DNA of 64,000 nt from JAGIBJ01 sp032119795. GTDB lineage: Bacteria > Actinomycetota > Thermoleophilia > Solirubrobacterales > Solirubrobacteraceae. Position 1 is the stretch's first letter. Every line of letters starts with the position of its first letter. Positions 34,599 through 43,315 of this stretch are shown here, piece by piece. Location of the stretch: the NCBI GenBank assembly GCA_032119795.1, contig JAUMFO010000027.1, forward strand, positions 1 through 64,000. Reading direction: 5' to 3'. Position numbers and translations under genes: made by a program. Below the pieces are notes generated by a model, which was not told where the DNA came from, made no database searches, and was given only the letters and a program-made list of their open reading frames with translations.

Positions 34599-35759
34599 TC
34601 AGGCGGCTGGCGGCGCGCCGAACAGCGCGTACGTCCACACGGCCGAGTTGGCGGCCGAGGCCGGCTTGCCCTTCTCGATCAGGCCGTTGCTGCTGACGAG
34701 CCCGCCCTTGGTGCTGCCGGCGCCGACCGGCAGGTTGCACGCCTGGACTTGCAGCAGCGAAGAAGCCGGGGTCGACTTGCTCTTGCACTCGCCGCGGGTC
34801 TTGATGTCGAAGGTGCCGGAGGCGGTCCTCAGCGTCGCGATCGTCGCCACGCCGTAGCCCTCGTTGGACTTGTAGAGGTAGCAAACGGTGAGCTTGCCGG
34901 CGACCGGGCCGGGGGCCTCGGGGACCTGCCCGCTGACGGCGTCCGGCTGGGCGGCTGCAAGGTTGACGGTGCGAACGGCGATCTCGTTGTTCACGCCGGC
35001 CTTGACGCACTCGGGCGACTTGGTGGAGACGACCTCGTCGCGGGTACGGAAGGTGAAGAAGTCCAGGCCGGGGGTCTCGGGGCCGATCGTCGGCGGCGTG
35101 ATGCCGGTGCCGGGCGCGGGGCCGGGGGCGGTCCCGAGCACGTGGGCCGTCCAGACGCTGCCCGTCGGGGCGGTATCGCTGCGGTTGAGCGTGTTGACGA
35201 GCGAGTTGCTCGTGATCAGGCCGCCGGTGACGCCAGCGGCGTTGCGGCGTACCTGCATCTGGCAGTTGAGCAACAGCGGCAGGTTGGTGACGACGACCGG
35301 CGCGAGGTTGCAGCCGCCGGAGGCTTCGACCGTCCCCGGGCCGGGCAGCGTGGAGTAGGCGTAGGCGTCGAGCAGATCGTTGCTGCCGACGTTTGGCACG
35401 GCGCAGAGGAAGCCGGGGCCGAGCAGACTCTTGGTCTGGTTCTCAATGCGGCCCGTGGCGGCGCTTGCCTCATAGGAGAAGAGCAGGGCGTTCAGGCGCG
35501 TGATGGTCGTCAGCGCGCGCAGGCCGAAGTGGTTGTTGCACTTCGTGTTCTGCGAGTTGGTGGCGGCAGCGCCGGTATCGCGCGTGCGGAACACGTAGTA
35601 CTTGCCCGTATCGACGCCAGCCAGCAGCGATTTGGTGGCCTTCGACGACGCCTTCGCCTGGGCCGGGCCAGCCGCAACGGACCACCCGCCAGCGACCGCG
35701 ACGACGGCAGTGAGGACGACTGCGAGCAGTCGGCGAAGGTGGGACACGGGCTGGGACAT
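34599..35759 (-). CDS. secreted protein of unknown function with two tandem related domains
   Basis: A 386-residue exported protein: signal peptide 1-35 (LLAVVLTAVVAVAGGWSVA...AQAKA), then two similar halves of about 165 residues joined by a Pro/Gly-rich linker (APGPAPGTGITPP). Shared landmarks: YYVFRTRD and FFTFRTRD; CNLAPVVVTNLP and CNLPVGAG; GGLITSNSLVN and GGLVSSNGLIE; SVWTAHVLG and AVWTYALFG. Conserved Cys in both halves suggest disulfides. I do not recognise the family. GGAGCG 5 nt before the ATG gives a normal ribosome-binding site. It is divergent from the carboxylesterase. Confidence 0.8.
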   Translation of the reverse strand: MSQPVSHLRRLLAVVLTAVVAVAGGWSVAAGPAQAKASSKATKSLLAGVDTGKYYVFRTRDTGAAATNSQNTKCNNHFGLRALTTITRLNALLFSYEASAATGRIENQTKSLLGPGFLCAVPNVGSNDLLDAYAYSTLPGPGTVEASGGCNLAPVVVTNLPLLLNCQMQVRRNAAGVTGGLITSNSLVNTLNRSDTAPTGSVWTAHVLGTAPGPAPGTGITPPTIGPETPGLDFFTFRTRDEVVSTKSPECVKAGVNNEIAVRTVNLAAAQPDAVSGQVPEAPGPVAGKLTVCYLYKSNEGYGVATIATLRTASGTFDIKTRGECKSKSTPASSLLQVQACNLPVGAGSTKGGLVSSNGLIEKGKPASAANSAVWTYALFGAPPAA

Positions 35760-35875
35760 CGTCGCTCCAATACTTGGAAAAGCGTGCGGCCAGCGGAGTA
35801 TACGGCTCCGTCAAGTGGGCTACGCAACGGAGCACAAGACGCCGGCGTGTGTGCACGGGCACACGGGCCGTGGAC

Positions 35876-35881
35876 TACGCT
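35876..35881 (+). promoter_or_regulatory. -10 element TACGCT, leaderless start of the carboxylesterase
   Basis: TACGCT 7 nt before GTG at 35889 (10 nt before the ATG at 35892). The spacing used elsewhere in the window favours the GTG. Confidence 0.45.
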
Positions 35882-35888
35882 CGCCCTC

Positions 35889-37376
35889 GTGATGAGCGCG
35901 GGACCCGTCGTCGAGACCGTGAACGGGCTGCTCCGCGGGCAGCTCACCGGCGCGGCCGGCGGCGTCGCCGTGTGGCGCGGCATTCGGTACGCGGCCGCGC
36001 CCGTCGGCGCGCTGCGATTTGGCGCACCCAGGCCCCCGGCCAGCTGGCCTGGAGTTCGCGACGCCTTCGAGCACGGATCGATCGCCGTGCAGCCGCCGCG
36101 GCTGCGGCCCAGGCCGCTGAAGATCTGGCTTGGAGCGAGGCGCTCGCGCAGCGAGGTTTGCCTCAACCTCTCCGTGTGGGCTCCGGCCGAGCCTGCGCCG
36201 CCGCGGCCTGTCGTGGTGTGGATCCACGGAGGCTCGTTCAACACGGGGACCGGCTCGCTCTATGACCCCACCGCGCTCGTGGAGCACGGCGACGTCGTGG
36301 TCGTGGCGATCAATTACCGGCTCGGCGCGATGGGGTTCGTGGACTTCCACGATGCACTGGGCGGCGACGAGCGGGCCGCGGCGAATCCTGGCCTGCTCGA
36401 TCAGCGGGCGGCACTGCAGTGGGTGCAGGCCAACATCGCGGCGTTCGGTGGCGACCCCGGCCGGGTGACGGTCGCCGGGGAGTCGGCCGGGAGCGCGAGT
36501 GCCGCGCTGCAGCTCGCGGCGCCCGGGAGCGTCGGCCTCGTCCACGGCGTCATTGCGCAGAGCGGCGCGCTCACGCTGGCGGCCACGCGCGACGACGCCG
36601 CCCGTACGGCGCGGCAGATCCTCGACGAGCTCGGCATCAGTCGGGAGCGCCCGGACGAGCTGTGGCGAGTGCCGGCGAGCCGCTTGCTCGGCGCGACCGT
36701 TCGGGTGCAGGGGCGCCGGAGTGGGAGCCTGGCGACGCGCCCGTGGTGGGACGGCGACGTCCTCCCCGCGTCGCTCGAGGCGGCCTATGGGGCGCTGGCG
36801 CCGGCACCGCTGCTGATCGGCTCCAACCTGCATGAGCACCGCACGTTCATCCGCACGAGGGCAGACATCGTCCCCCTGAGCCGCGCTGCGCTGGCCACCG
36901 TGCTGACGGAGTCGTTCGGCTGGGTGGAAGCCTGCCGGATCCTCGACGAGTACCCGGCAGGCGATGACGGCCTCAACGACCTGGGCTCAGATCTGATCTT
37001 CCAGATGCCGAGCGTGCACCTGGCCGAGCGGATGGCGCCTCAGGCGCCCGTCTGGAAGTACCGGCTCGACTACGGCCGTGGCCTCTTGCGCTTCGGCGCC
37101 TTCCACGGGATCGAGCTGATGCTGCTGTTTGGCGTGCCGCCCCGCTTCGACCGATTGGCGCTCGGGCCGCCCGGCAGCGAACGCGACGGCCTCGCCGAGC
37201 GCTTCCGCAGCCACTGGCTGAGCTTCGTGCGCGACGGCCAACCGGGCCCCGGCTGGCCGGGCTACGCGCTGCCGGAGCGCTCGACGCTGATCTTCGACGG
37301 CGCTGATCGCGTCGAGCACGATCCGGAACGCGCGCGCCGCAAGGCCTGGGCGGGTCGCGACGCAACCGTGCACTAG
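35889..37376 (+). CDS. type-B carboxylesterase/lipase
   Basis: A 495-residue alpha/beta hydrolase of the COesterase family. N-terminal VNGLLRGQL and WRGIRYAAAPVG are typical, the oxyanion loop is WIHGGSFNTGTGS, and the nucleophile is in VTVAGESAGSAS. A C-terminal His lies in FGAFHGIEL. No signal peptide, so it is probably cytoplasmic. Members hydrolyse aryl and alkyl esters. Start choice: GTG 35889 by promoter spacing, or ATG 35892. The long in-frame extension upstream is antisense to the secreted protein gene and is rejected. Array 3 begins right after the stop. Confidence 0.9.
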   Translation: MMSAGPVVETVNGLLRGQLTGAAGGVAVWRGIRYAAAPVGALRFGAPRPPASWPGVRDAFEHGSIAVQPPRLRPRPLKIWLGARRSRSEVCLNLSVWAPAEPAPPRPVVVWIHGGSFNTGTGSLYDPTALVEHGDVVVVAINYRLGAMGFVDFHDALGGDERAAANPGLLDQRAALQWVQANIAAFGGDPGRVTVAGESAGSASAALQLAAPGSVGLVHGVIAQSGALTLAATRDDAARTARQILDELGISRERPDELWRVPASRLLGATVRVQGRRSGSLATRPWWDGDVLPASLEAAYGALAPAPLLIGSNLHEHRTFIRTRADIVPLSRAALATVLTESFGWVEACRILDEYPAGDDGLNDLGSDLIFQMPSVHLAERMAPQAPVWKYRLDYGRGLLRFGAFHGIELMLLFGVPPRFDRLALGPPGSERDGLAERFRSHWLSFVRDGQPGPGWPGYALPERSTLIFDGADRVEHDPERARRKAWAGRDATVH

Positions 37377-37736
37377 CTGGCTGGGGGCGCTCCCGGCGAC
37401 TGGCTGGTTGGCGGCGGCGGAGCGGGTTGGCGGCGGAGCGGGTTGGCGGCGGAGCGGGTTGGCGGCGGCGGATTGGAGATCGGTTCGCGGCCGGCGGGCG
37501 CCGGGCACCGGGCACCGGGCACCGAAGGCGGTGCAGATTGGCGGCATTTGAGCGGGTTGGCGGCGGCGGATTGGAGATCGCTGCGCGGCCGGCGGGCGCT
37601 GGGCACCGAAGGCGGTGCGGATTGGCGGCATTTGAGCGGGTTGGCGGCGGCGGATTGGAGATCGCTGCGCGGCCGGCGGGCGCCGGGCGGGCCGCAACCT
37701 CCTGGGGTTGCACGTGCCGGACAGGGCGGGGCCCGC

Positions 37737-37788
37737 GAGTCGGTGTCGCGGAGAACCCGCCGCACGCCCGGCGGGCTCTGCGCGACTC
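37737..37788. repeat. hairpin in the first 85-bp spacer of array 3
   Basis: GAGTC/GACTC at the base, then CGCG...GAACCCGCCG pairing with CGGCGGGCTC...GCGCG around a CACGCC loop. The inner stem is shared with the hairpin at 37929-37970; the outer stem differs in sequence but stays mostly paired. Confidence 0.6.
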
Positions 37789-37814
37789 CGGGCGCCGCAA
37801 CCCCCAGCGGTTGC

Positions 37815-37878
37815 GGCGTTGCGGGGCTCGCGCCCGGAACGCCCCTTTTGGGCGCTCGGGACGCGAGCCTCGCTGAGT
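37815..37878. repeat. 64-bp spacer of array 3, inverse copy of the array 1 spacer
   Basis: Reverse complement begins ACTCAGCGAGGCTCGCG, identical to the start of the array 1 spacer at 7518. The hairpin GGAACGCCCC-TTTT-GGGCGCTC corresponds to that at 7539-7559 with changes on both arms. Confidence 0.65.
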
Positions 37879-37928
37879 GCAACCCCAGAGGGTTGCATCT
37901 ACCTGACATAACGCGCTCGTCACCGGCG

Positions 37929-37970
37929 TTCGCGTTGAACCCGCCGCACGTCCGGCGGGTTCAACGCGAA
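37929..37970. repeat. perfect 18-bp hairpin in the second 85-bp spacer of array 3
   Basis: TTCGCGTTGAACCCGCCG pairs over all 18 bp with CGGCGGGTTCAACGCGAA around a CACGTC loop. Confidence 0.75.
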
Positions 37971-38261
37971 GGCCAACCCCCGCAACCTCCAGCGGTTGCA
38001 GACCGCCCGGCGCCCCCAGGCGCCGCAGCGATCACCAATCCGCCGCCGCCAACCCGCGCAAACCCCGAAATCCGCCGCGCCCTCGCCGCGGAACGCCCCC
38101 AGACCAAGCAGCGATCTCAAATCCACCGCCGCCAACGACCCAGCCGCCGTCAGGGCTGCTCAGTCGCACCGCCGCCAATCAGCGCGAGGACCGCCCCCAA
38201 ACAGCGCAGACGGCGCCGCCGACCAGCCCAGGCGCCGGAGCCTCCGCCCGGTTGGCGCCCG

Positions 38262-39767
38262 TCAGCCGCCGACCCAGCCTGCCGGGCGGCGCTCGGCCCA
38301 CGGCATGGCCTGCTCCAGCTGCGCCGAGAGCTGCAGCAGGACGGCCTCGTCCGGGGCCATGAGCTGCACGCCGATCGGCAGCCCGTCGGCCGTCTCGCCG
38401 AGCGGGAGCGAGATCGCCGCCCAGCCGGTGACGTTGGCCATCGTCGTCCAGCCGGTCGTTGCGAACTCGACGTCGAAGAACGCCCGGACCGTCCCGCGCG
38501 CCTGATTGAGCAACCCGTACGGGGGAGGCGGCGTGAGCAGCGTCGGCACGAGCAAGACGTCGTGCGCCCCCATGCCCTGCACGAATGCGCGCGTCTGGGC
38601 ATGGACCTGCTCGATCGCGGCGGCGTACTGCAGTCCCGTCGTCGCAACGCCCTCGCGGGCCATCACCCACGCCGACGCTTCAAGGTCGTCCGGCCCCGGA
38701 GCCCGGCCGAGCACCTCCGCTGCGAAGTCGTGCAGCTGCTGGTTGCTCACCGCATGCAGGACGGCGATCGCGTCGGCCACGGCGCCAGCGTCGAACCCAG
38801 GAGCGCCCTCCTCGAGGTGGTGGCCGAGCGACTCCAGCACGCGTGCCGTGGCCTCAACCGCCGCCACCACCTGCGGGTCGGTTACGGGCTCGACGAGGGC
38901 CACGCCGCCGCCGGTGAGGTCAACGCCGGGGAACGGCGACGCCGTCGCGACAAGGATCCGCTGCGGCGCCGGCGGCTCGGCGATCAGGTCAAGAAGCGGA
39001 AGCCCCGGCACCGGGGCCGAATACGGATCGCCGAGCGCGGCGCCCGTCACCGCGTCGAGCAACGCCGCGCTATCGCGGACCGTTCGCGTGAGCGCGTGTT
39101 CGTTCACCAGCCCCTCGAGCACATGGCCCGCGCCCGGCGCGAAGGACGTCCGCCCGCGGCGCGGCTTGAGGCCCACCAGCCCGCAGCAAGAGGCGGGAAC
39201 CCGAATCGACCCTGTCCCGTCACCACCTGACGCCGCCGGCACGACGCCCGCAGCCACCGCCGCCGCCGAACCTCCGCTGGAGCCACCGGGCGTGACGTGC
39301 GCGCCCCACGGGTTGGCGGTCGGCCCAAAAAGCAGCGGCTCCGTCGTGCAGTGGTTGCCCCACTCCGGCGTGTTCGTCTTCCCGAACGGGACGAGCCCCG
39401 CCGCTAGGTAGCGCTCGACGATCCACGCACTCTCACCGGCCACATAGCCGGCAAGCGCCCGCGAGCCCATCCGCTCCGGTGCACCTGCCAGCGACGCGCT
39501 GAGGTCCTTCAGCAAGAACGGAACCCCGGCGACCGGGCCACCAGGCGCGTGGGGGCCGCGCAACGCGCCAGACGCGTCGAGCCCGGCTGCCTGCTCCCGC
39601 GCCCGCTCGAACAGGTCGGCGATCACGGCGTTCAGGGAGCGGGTCGCCTCCGTTCGCAGGATCGCCGCCTCGAGCAGCTGCACCGCCGTCAGCTCCCCAC
39701 TCTGCAGCAGCGCCGCCTGGCCGAGCATGTCGAGATCCGCCAGAGCAAAGGCCGCGTTTGAGTCCAT
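38262..39767 (-). CDS. amidase (amidase signature family)
   Basis: A 501-residue amidase-signature enzyme. The catalytic triad Ser-cisSer-Lys is visible: Lys in VPFLLKDLSAS, the Gly/Ser-rich stretch HVTPGGSSGGSAAAVAAG and the nucleophile Ser in GGDGTGSIRVPASCCG. The C-terminal GWAAISLPLGETADGLPIGV is typical. Members hydrolyse aliphatic or aryl amides, so the substrate is open; GatA is less likely because no gatB/gatC lie nearby. The ATG at 39767 follows AACGAT by 8 nt. A 148-residue upstream in-frame extension is antisense to the next gene and is rejected. The gene starts overlap nothing. Confidence 0.9.
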   Translation of the reverse strand: MDSNAAFALADLDMLGQAALLQSGELTAVQLLEAAILRTEATRSLNAVIADLFERAREQAAGLDASGALRGPHAPGGPVAGVPFLLKDLSASLAGAPERMGSRALAGYVAGESAWIVERYLAAGLVPFGKTNTPEWGNHCTTEPLLFGPTANPWGAHVTPGGSSGGSAAAVAAGVVPAASGGDGTGSIRVPASCCGLVGLKPRRGRTSFAPGAGHVLEGLVNEHALTRTVRDSAALLDAVTGAALGDPYSAPVPGLPLLDLIAEPPAPQRILVATASPFPGVDLTGGGVALVEPVTDPQVVAAVEATARVLESLGHHLEEGAPGFDAGAVADAIAVLHAVSNQQLHDFAAEVLGRAPGPDDLEASAWVMAREGVATTGLQYAAAIEQVHAQTRAFVQGMGAHDVLLVPTLLTPPPPYGLLNQARGTVRAFFDVEFATTGWTTMANVTGWAAISLPLGETADGLPIGVQLMAPDEAVLLQLSAQLEQAMPWAERRPAGWVGG

Positions 39768-39906
39768 TGAGCCGAATCGTTGCGGTCTCAGCGCGCCACA
39801 ACAAGCCCGCAGACCGCTGGAAGACCGGGCGTTTGCCATGACACGGTGCGCCCGCGGCCGTGAGATTGCGCGCACCAACCGATCCGGCTGCGAGCATCGT
39901 CTGCAC

Positions 39907-40524
39907 ATGAGCGGCGACGACGAACCCCTCACCGGCTCCGAACGCGACCTGCTGCGCCAGGCCGCGCGGGACGCTCCGGACGAGTTCTTGATGTCTCTGC
40001 TGGCCATGGCCCGCCAGCGCCTACGCGAACACGTCGGCCTGCTGGTGAACGGCATGATCGTGATCGGCGAACTCAACGAGCCTGAGGCGCTCGCCTCGCT
40101 GCTGCGCGTGCGCCGCGGAGCCCAGATCGAGCGTGCCGAGCGCCCCGAGGGCCTGTCGGACGACGAGTGGGACGTGATGGCGCAGACGTGGATCAACGAG
40201 CCCACCGCCATGGTGGAAGACCACCGCGCCCGCGAGGAGGCCCTCGAAGAGGCGCTCGAGCCCTACGCGATCGACGGCCCACCCCGCTCCCGGGAACTCC
40301 CGGGCGACCTGGAACGCCAGCTCGAAGCGATGCGGACGTATTCCCACATCACCCTGACCGACGCGACGATCACCGCGCCCGGCGTGCCGTCGACGACGTC
40401 GGTCCCGGTGATGCGGATCGCGGTGCGGCAGGTGTCTGGCTGGTGGCTGGCCCCACTCAACGAGGACGGGTCGTCGTCGATCAACCTCTGGGACGGCGAG
40501 CCCCGCATCTTCAACGAGGACTAG
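39907..40524 (+). CDS. conserved hypothetical cytoplasmic protein
   Basis: A 205-residue acidic protein without signal peptide or membrane segment. The N-terminal half is helical (SERDLLRQAARDAPDEFLMS) and the C-terminal half is more beta-rich (ITLTDATITAPG, MRIAVRQVSGWWLAPLNEDG). No motif I know. Start ATG 39907 is supported by CATCGT 6 nt upstream. Codon use (GC-rich third positions) fits a real gene. It is convergent with the GGDEF gene 37 bp away. Confidence 0.7.
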   Translation: MSGDDEPLTGSERDLLRQAARDAPDEFLMSLLAMARQRLREHVGLLVNGMIVIGELNEPEALASLLRVRRGAQIERAERPEGLSDDEWDVMAQTWINEPTAMVEDHRAREEALEEALEPYAIDGPPRSRELPGDLERQLEAMRTYSHITLTDATITAPGVPSTTSVPVMRIAVRQVSGWWLAPLNEDGSSSINLWDGEPRIFNED

Positions 40525-40561
40525 ACGCTCGCCTCAACCGGGCGGGCGGCTGCCCCGCTGA

Positions 40562-42787
40562 TCAGGCCCCGAGCCCCGGATCAGCAGCTGGCTCGTCGGC
40601 CGTCGACGGCCGGGCGCGCCGAGCGGCGCGGTCCTGCTTGACGGCGTAGGCGCGCTGGTCGGCGACACTGAGGAGGCGGTCAAGATCGTCGCCATCGGGG
40701 CCCTGCAAGGCGCCGCCGACCGACCCGGCCGTGACGACCGCAAGTCGGGCGTCGAGCTGGCCGACGAGCTCATCGAGTTCATCCCGGGTCTCGACGCGGA
40801 TCGCCGCGACGAACTCGTCGCCGCCGAGCCGGCCGATCGCCTCCGCGTCTGGCAGCGTTGCGATCGCGACGCCCGCCACGGCCTGCAGGAGGCGATCACC
40901 AACGGCATGCCCCTGCGTGTCGTTGACCTGTTTGAAGGCGTCGAGATCGAGGGCGATGATCGCCAGCCGCGGCCCCTGATTCGCCGTCTGCGTGAGCGCA
41001 CGCGTGGTGCGGCGCACGAAGCCCCGGCGGTTGAGCAGGGCCGTCAGCGGATCGGTGTTGGCGAGCTCCATCCGCGTGGCGGTCGCCTCGCTGAACGCCT
41101 CGTAGCCGATAGAGCCCAGAGCGTAGGCGCCGCCGAGCAGGACGACTTGGAAGGGCGCAACCCACAGGGCGTCGCTCGGCCCGAGCAGCAGCACGAGCGC
41201 CCAGCACGCCACGATCGCGGCGCTCGTCTGCTGCGACTGGCGCCGCTCAAAGGTCGAAGCGTCGAAGAGCACCTTGAGGTAGAGGCCCGCGATGATCGGC
41301 GAGGCGGCACCGTCTCCCGTGGAGAGTGCCGCCGTCCCGACGCCAAGCCCGACGAGCACCGTCGGGACCCACACCACCAGGGCGTCCGGGTCGCCCATGT
41401 GCTGGGTGCGTTTGCGAAAGAACAGACCCGCACCGATATTCGCCAGGACCCACGGGATCCCGAGATACATGATCAGGAGTTGGTAGATCGTGTCGCCGCC
41501 GCCAGCGATCGTGCTGGCCACGAAGGTGGCGCCGGCCAGGCCGATCGTCACGAATCCCGCCAGGACCCAGGTGCCGTCGAAGGTGCTCGGGTCGCGTCCT
41601 AGCGCGGCGGCACCGCGCCGGCGAAGCCGCGAGTAGGGCACGGGCGGCTCGGGCACCGGCTCCGCGCCGCGCCGCTCGACGTGACGCTCGTCGGTGAGGA
41701 CCTCCCGATGCTGCACCCGCTGGCCAGGATCGGCCTTCGCGGCGTAGAGCGCGAGGTCGGCGTCGCGCAGCAGATCGTCTGCGCCAGCGAGTCCCGCCGG
41801 GCACGTCGCGATCCCCAGCGACGCGCCAACGCGCTCCGCCAACACGGCAATGAGCCGCTCGCCCAGGGCGGTGGCCTCCCCGATCGACGTGTCGCCCAAG
41901 AAGATCGCGAACTCGTCGCCGCCAAGCCGGCCAAACGCCGCCGACTCCGGCAGGAACTCCGGGATCTGACGCCCGACCCACGCCAGGACGTCGTCGCCGG
42001 CCGCGTGGCCGTGCGCGTCGTTGATGAGTTTGAAGCCGTTGAGATCGATCACCAGCAGCGCGACCGGGCGCTGCGCCGCCCGCGCCTGCTCGATCGACCA
42101 CTCCATCTGCTCCAGGAACCCGCGACGGTTGAGGGCCGCAGTGAGGATGTCGCTGCGCGAGAGCAGCAGCGCTTGGCGCGACGCGCGGTAGTGCCCGAGG
42201 CGCGGAATGAGGCCAACGAACCAGCCCGAGACGCACAGCGCCATCGTTGACGCGACCTCGATGAGGTCGGCGTCCGGCTGGACCACCTGGATCACCGGCA
42301 TCGACAGCAGCACCACCGCGAGGGTGATCCGCGACCACCGCTTCGGGAAGACGAGTCCCACGTAGGGCATGACGAGGATCACGGCCGTGTAGGAGACCGA
42401 CGCCAGCCCCAGATCGAGCATCGCCGCGGCCGAGAGCGCCGCAACGAGGATGGACGTCCAGCCGAGATAGATCGTGAATCGCCCGCGGCGTCGCTCGGCG
42501 CCGGGCGTGTCCTGCAGCAGGGCACCGACCGCGCTGACGACGCCGAACGCGATCGCCGCAAACAGGACGAGTTCGTCGGCCCACCGTGCCGAGGGCCTGG
42601 CCGGGGGCCGCAGGCCCTCACTCAGCGCAAACGCAAACGCGCCCACGCTGATCACCATGAGCGGCACGAACGCGACGTCGCGGCGGCTCAAGATCGACAT
42701 GCCGCCTTCGGGCAGGCGCGGCCGATCGCCGCTCCGCTTGCGGCCTGGGCGCTGACGGCGGGGAGAGGTCGTCATCGCAGTCGCCAT
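40562..42787 (-). CDS. membrane protein with two TM-GGDEF units (diguanylate cyclase-like)
   Basis: A 741-residue protein made of two units: about 5-6 membrane helices, a GGDEF domain (RLGGDEFAIFLGD near residue 285), a second set of about six helices, then another GGDEF domain (RLGGDEFVAAIRVE near residue 675). Both keep the intact GG(D/E)EF signature and the upstream N/D-rich DLNGFKLINDAHGH and DLDAFKQVNDTQGH motifs, so both could make c-di-GMP from GTP. Neither has the RxxD inhibitory site. The duplication puts two half-sites in one chain, which may allow intramolecular dimerisation. The start is uncertain: ATG 42787 used, ATG 42775 or an upstream TTG also possible. Confidence 0.85.
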   Translation of the reverse strand: MATAMTTSPRRQRPGRKRSGDRPRLPEGGMSILSRRDVAFVPLMVISVGAFAFALSEGLRPPARPSARWADELVLFAAIAFGVVSAVGALLQDTPGAERRRGRFTIYLGWTSILVAALSAAAMLDLGLASVSYTAVILVMPYVGLVFPKRWSRITLAVVLLSMPVIQVVQPDADLIEVASTMALCVSGWFVGLIPRLGHYRASRQALLLSRSDILTAALNRRGFLEQMEWSIEQARAAQRPVALLVIDLNGFKLINDAHGHAAGDDVLAWVGRQIPEFLPESAAFGRLGGDEFAIFLGDTSIGEATALGERLIAVLAERVGASLGIATCPAGLAGADDLLRDADLALYAAKADPGQRVQHREVLTDERHVERRGAEPVPEPPVPYSRLRRRGAAALGRDPSTFDGTWVLAGFVTIGLAGATFVASTIAGGGDTIYQLLIMYLGIPWVLANIGAGLFFRKRTQHMGDPDALVVWVPTVLVGLGVGTAALSTGDGAASPIIAGLYLKVLFDASTFERRQSQQTSAAIVACWALVLLLGPSDALWVAPFQVVLLGGAYALGSIGYEAFSEATATRMELANTDPLTALLNRRGFVRRTTRALTQTANQGPRLAIIALDLDAFKQVNDTQGHAVGDRLLQAVAGVAIATLPDAEAIGRLGGDEFVAAIRVETRDELDELVGQLDARLAVVTAGSVGGALQGPDGDDLDRLLSVADQRAYAVKQDRAARRARPSTADEPAADPGLGA

Positions 42788-42853
42788 CGGCACGTCACCG
42801 GCCGAGAACAACCTTTGGATCAGCGTTCATACGCCGCACGTGCCTGCGGCTAT

Positions 42854-43231
42854 TCACTCGGCGGCGCCAGGCTCCGTGATGACGGTGTCCTCGTGCAGGT
42901 ACGCGGGCGCGCAGCAGCAGAGCAGCTCGAGGTCCTCGTCGGCCGAGGCCCAGAGCTTGTGTTCGACGCCCGGCGGGATCACCACGGTGTCTCCCGCGCG
43001 CACGTCAGCCTCGACGTCGCCGAGTCGCATGCGGCCGTGGCCGGCCGTGAAGAAGTAGATCTCTTCGCTGACGTGGTGGAAGTGCTGGTCGGTTGCTTTG
43101 CCGGCCGGAACGGTCGCCTGGGCGAGCGACTGGTTCTGCGTCGGGAGCGACACGCGGCCAGCGACCTCTCGGATGGTCGAGCCGTCCTTGGTCGTGAAGG
43201 GCTCCGCGGCGTCGAGGCGTCCGATTTGCAT
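42854..43231 (-). CDS. cupin domain protein
   Basis: A 125-residue single-cupin protein. Metal-binding motif 1 is seen in HFHHVSEEIYFFTAGHGRMRLG and motif 2 in GDTVVIPPGVEHKLWA, with the usual His and Glu ligands. Function ranges from isomerase to dioxygenase and is not assignable. A longer GTG reading exists upstream (43285). ATG 43231 was chosen because TACCGT lies 6 nt before it. Near its C-terminus is an unusual LLCCCAP triplet of cysteines. It ends 66 bp before the GGDEF gene start in the same direction. Confidence 0.82.
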   Translation of the reverse strand: MQIGRLDAAEPFTTKDGSTIREVAGRVSLPTQNQSLAQATVPAGKATDQHFHHVSEEIYFFTAGHGRMRLGDVEADVRAGDTVVIPPGVEHKLWASADEDLELLCCCAPAYLHEDTVITEPGAAE

Positions 43232-43237
43232 GACCCG

Positions 43238-43243
43238 ACGGTA
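43238..43243 (-). promoter_or_regulatory. -10 element TACCGT, leaderless start of the cupin gene
   Basis: TACCGT on the minus strand, 6 nt before the ATG at 43231. Confidence 0.5.
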
Positions 43244-43315
43244 ACCCTGCGGGAGACCCGCCTGCATGCGAGACCGGTCACTCACGGGTTCAGCCCATGA
43301 GAACCGCCCGGCGCG

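Larger units (their letters stand above)
37380..38260. repeat. non-coding palindrome array 3
   Basis: Between convergent esterase and amidase genes. Four 18-bp palindromes GCAACC-N6-GGTTGC at 37694-37711, 37797-37814, 37879-37896 and 37982-37999, separated by spacers of exactly 85, 64 and 85 bp. Left flank: G-rich modules in forward direction, including direct repeats of roughly 85-100 bp starting GATTGGAGATCG at about 37472, 37571 and 37653. Right flank: inverse modules near 38020-38050 and 38110-38140. The 64-bp spacer is the reverse complement of that in array 1. Frames across it encode only low-complexity Arg/Pro sequence. Confidence 0.75.

Noticed and set aside
34560..35888. Large N-terminal extension of the carboxylesterase
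   Set aside because: The frame is open but runs antisense through the secreted protein gene and its composition is Arg/Gly-rich. The esterase domain and its -10 element place the start at 35889 or 35892.
37694..37999. Integron attC sites
   Set aside because: The palindromes lack the GTTRRRY/RYYYAAC box layout with unpaired extra-helical bases, there are no gene cassettes between them and no integrase in the window.
37377..38261. rho-independent terminators between convergent genes as the sole role of the arrays
   Set aside because: The arrays are far longer than needed, contain multiple hairpins bordered by palindromes, and array 1 lies in a divergent promoter region where no transcript ends.
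37443..39230. A 595-codon open frame through array 3 and antisense to the amidase
   Set aside because: The first part is low-complexity repeat translation and the rest mirrors the amidase gene.
38262..39767. GatA subunit of aspartyl/glutamyl-tRNA amidotransferase
   Set aside because: The amidase signature alone does not show this and no gatB or gatC lies nearby. Left as a general amidase.
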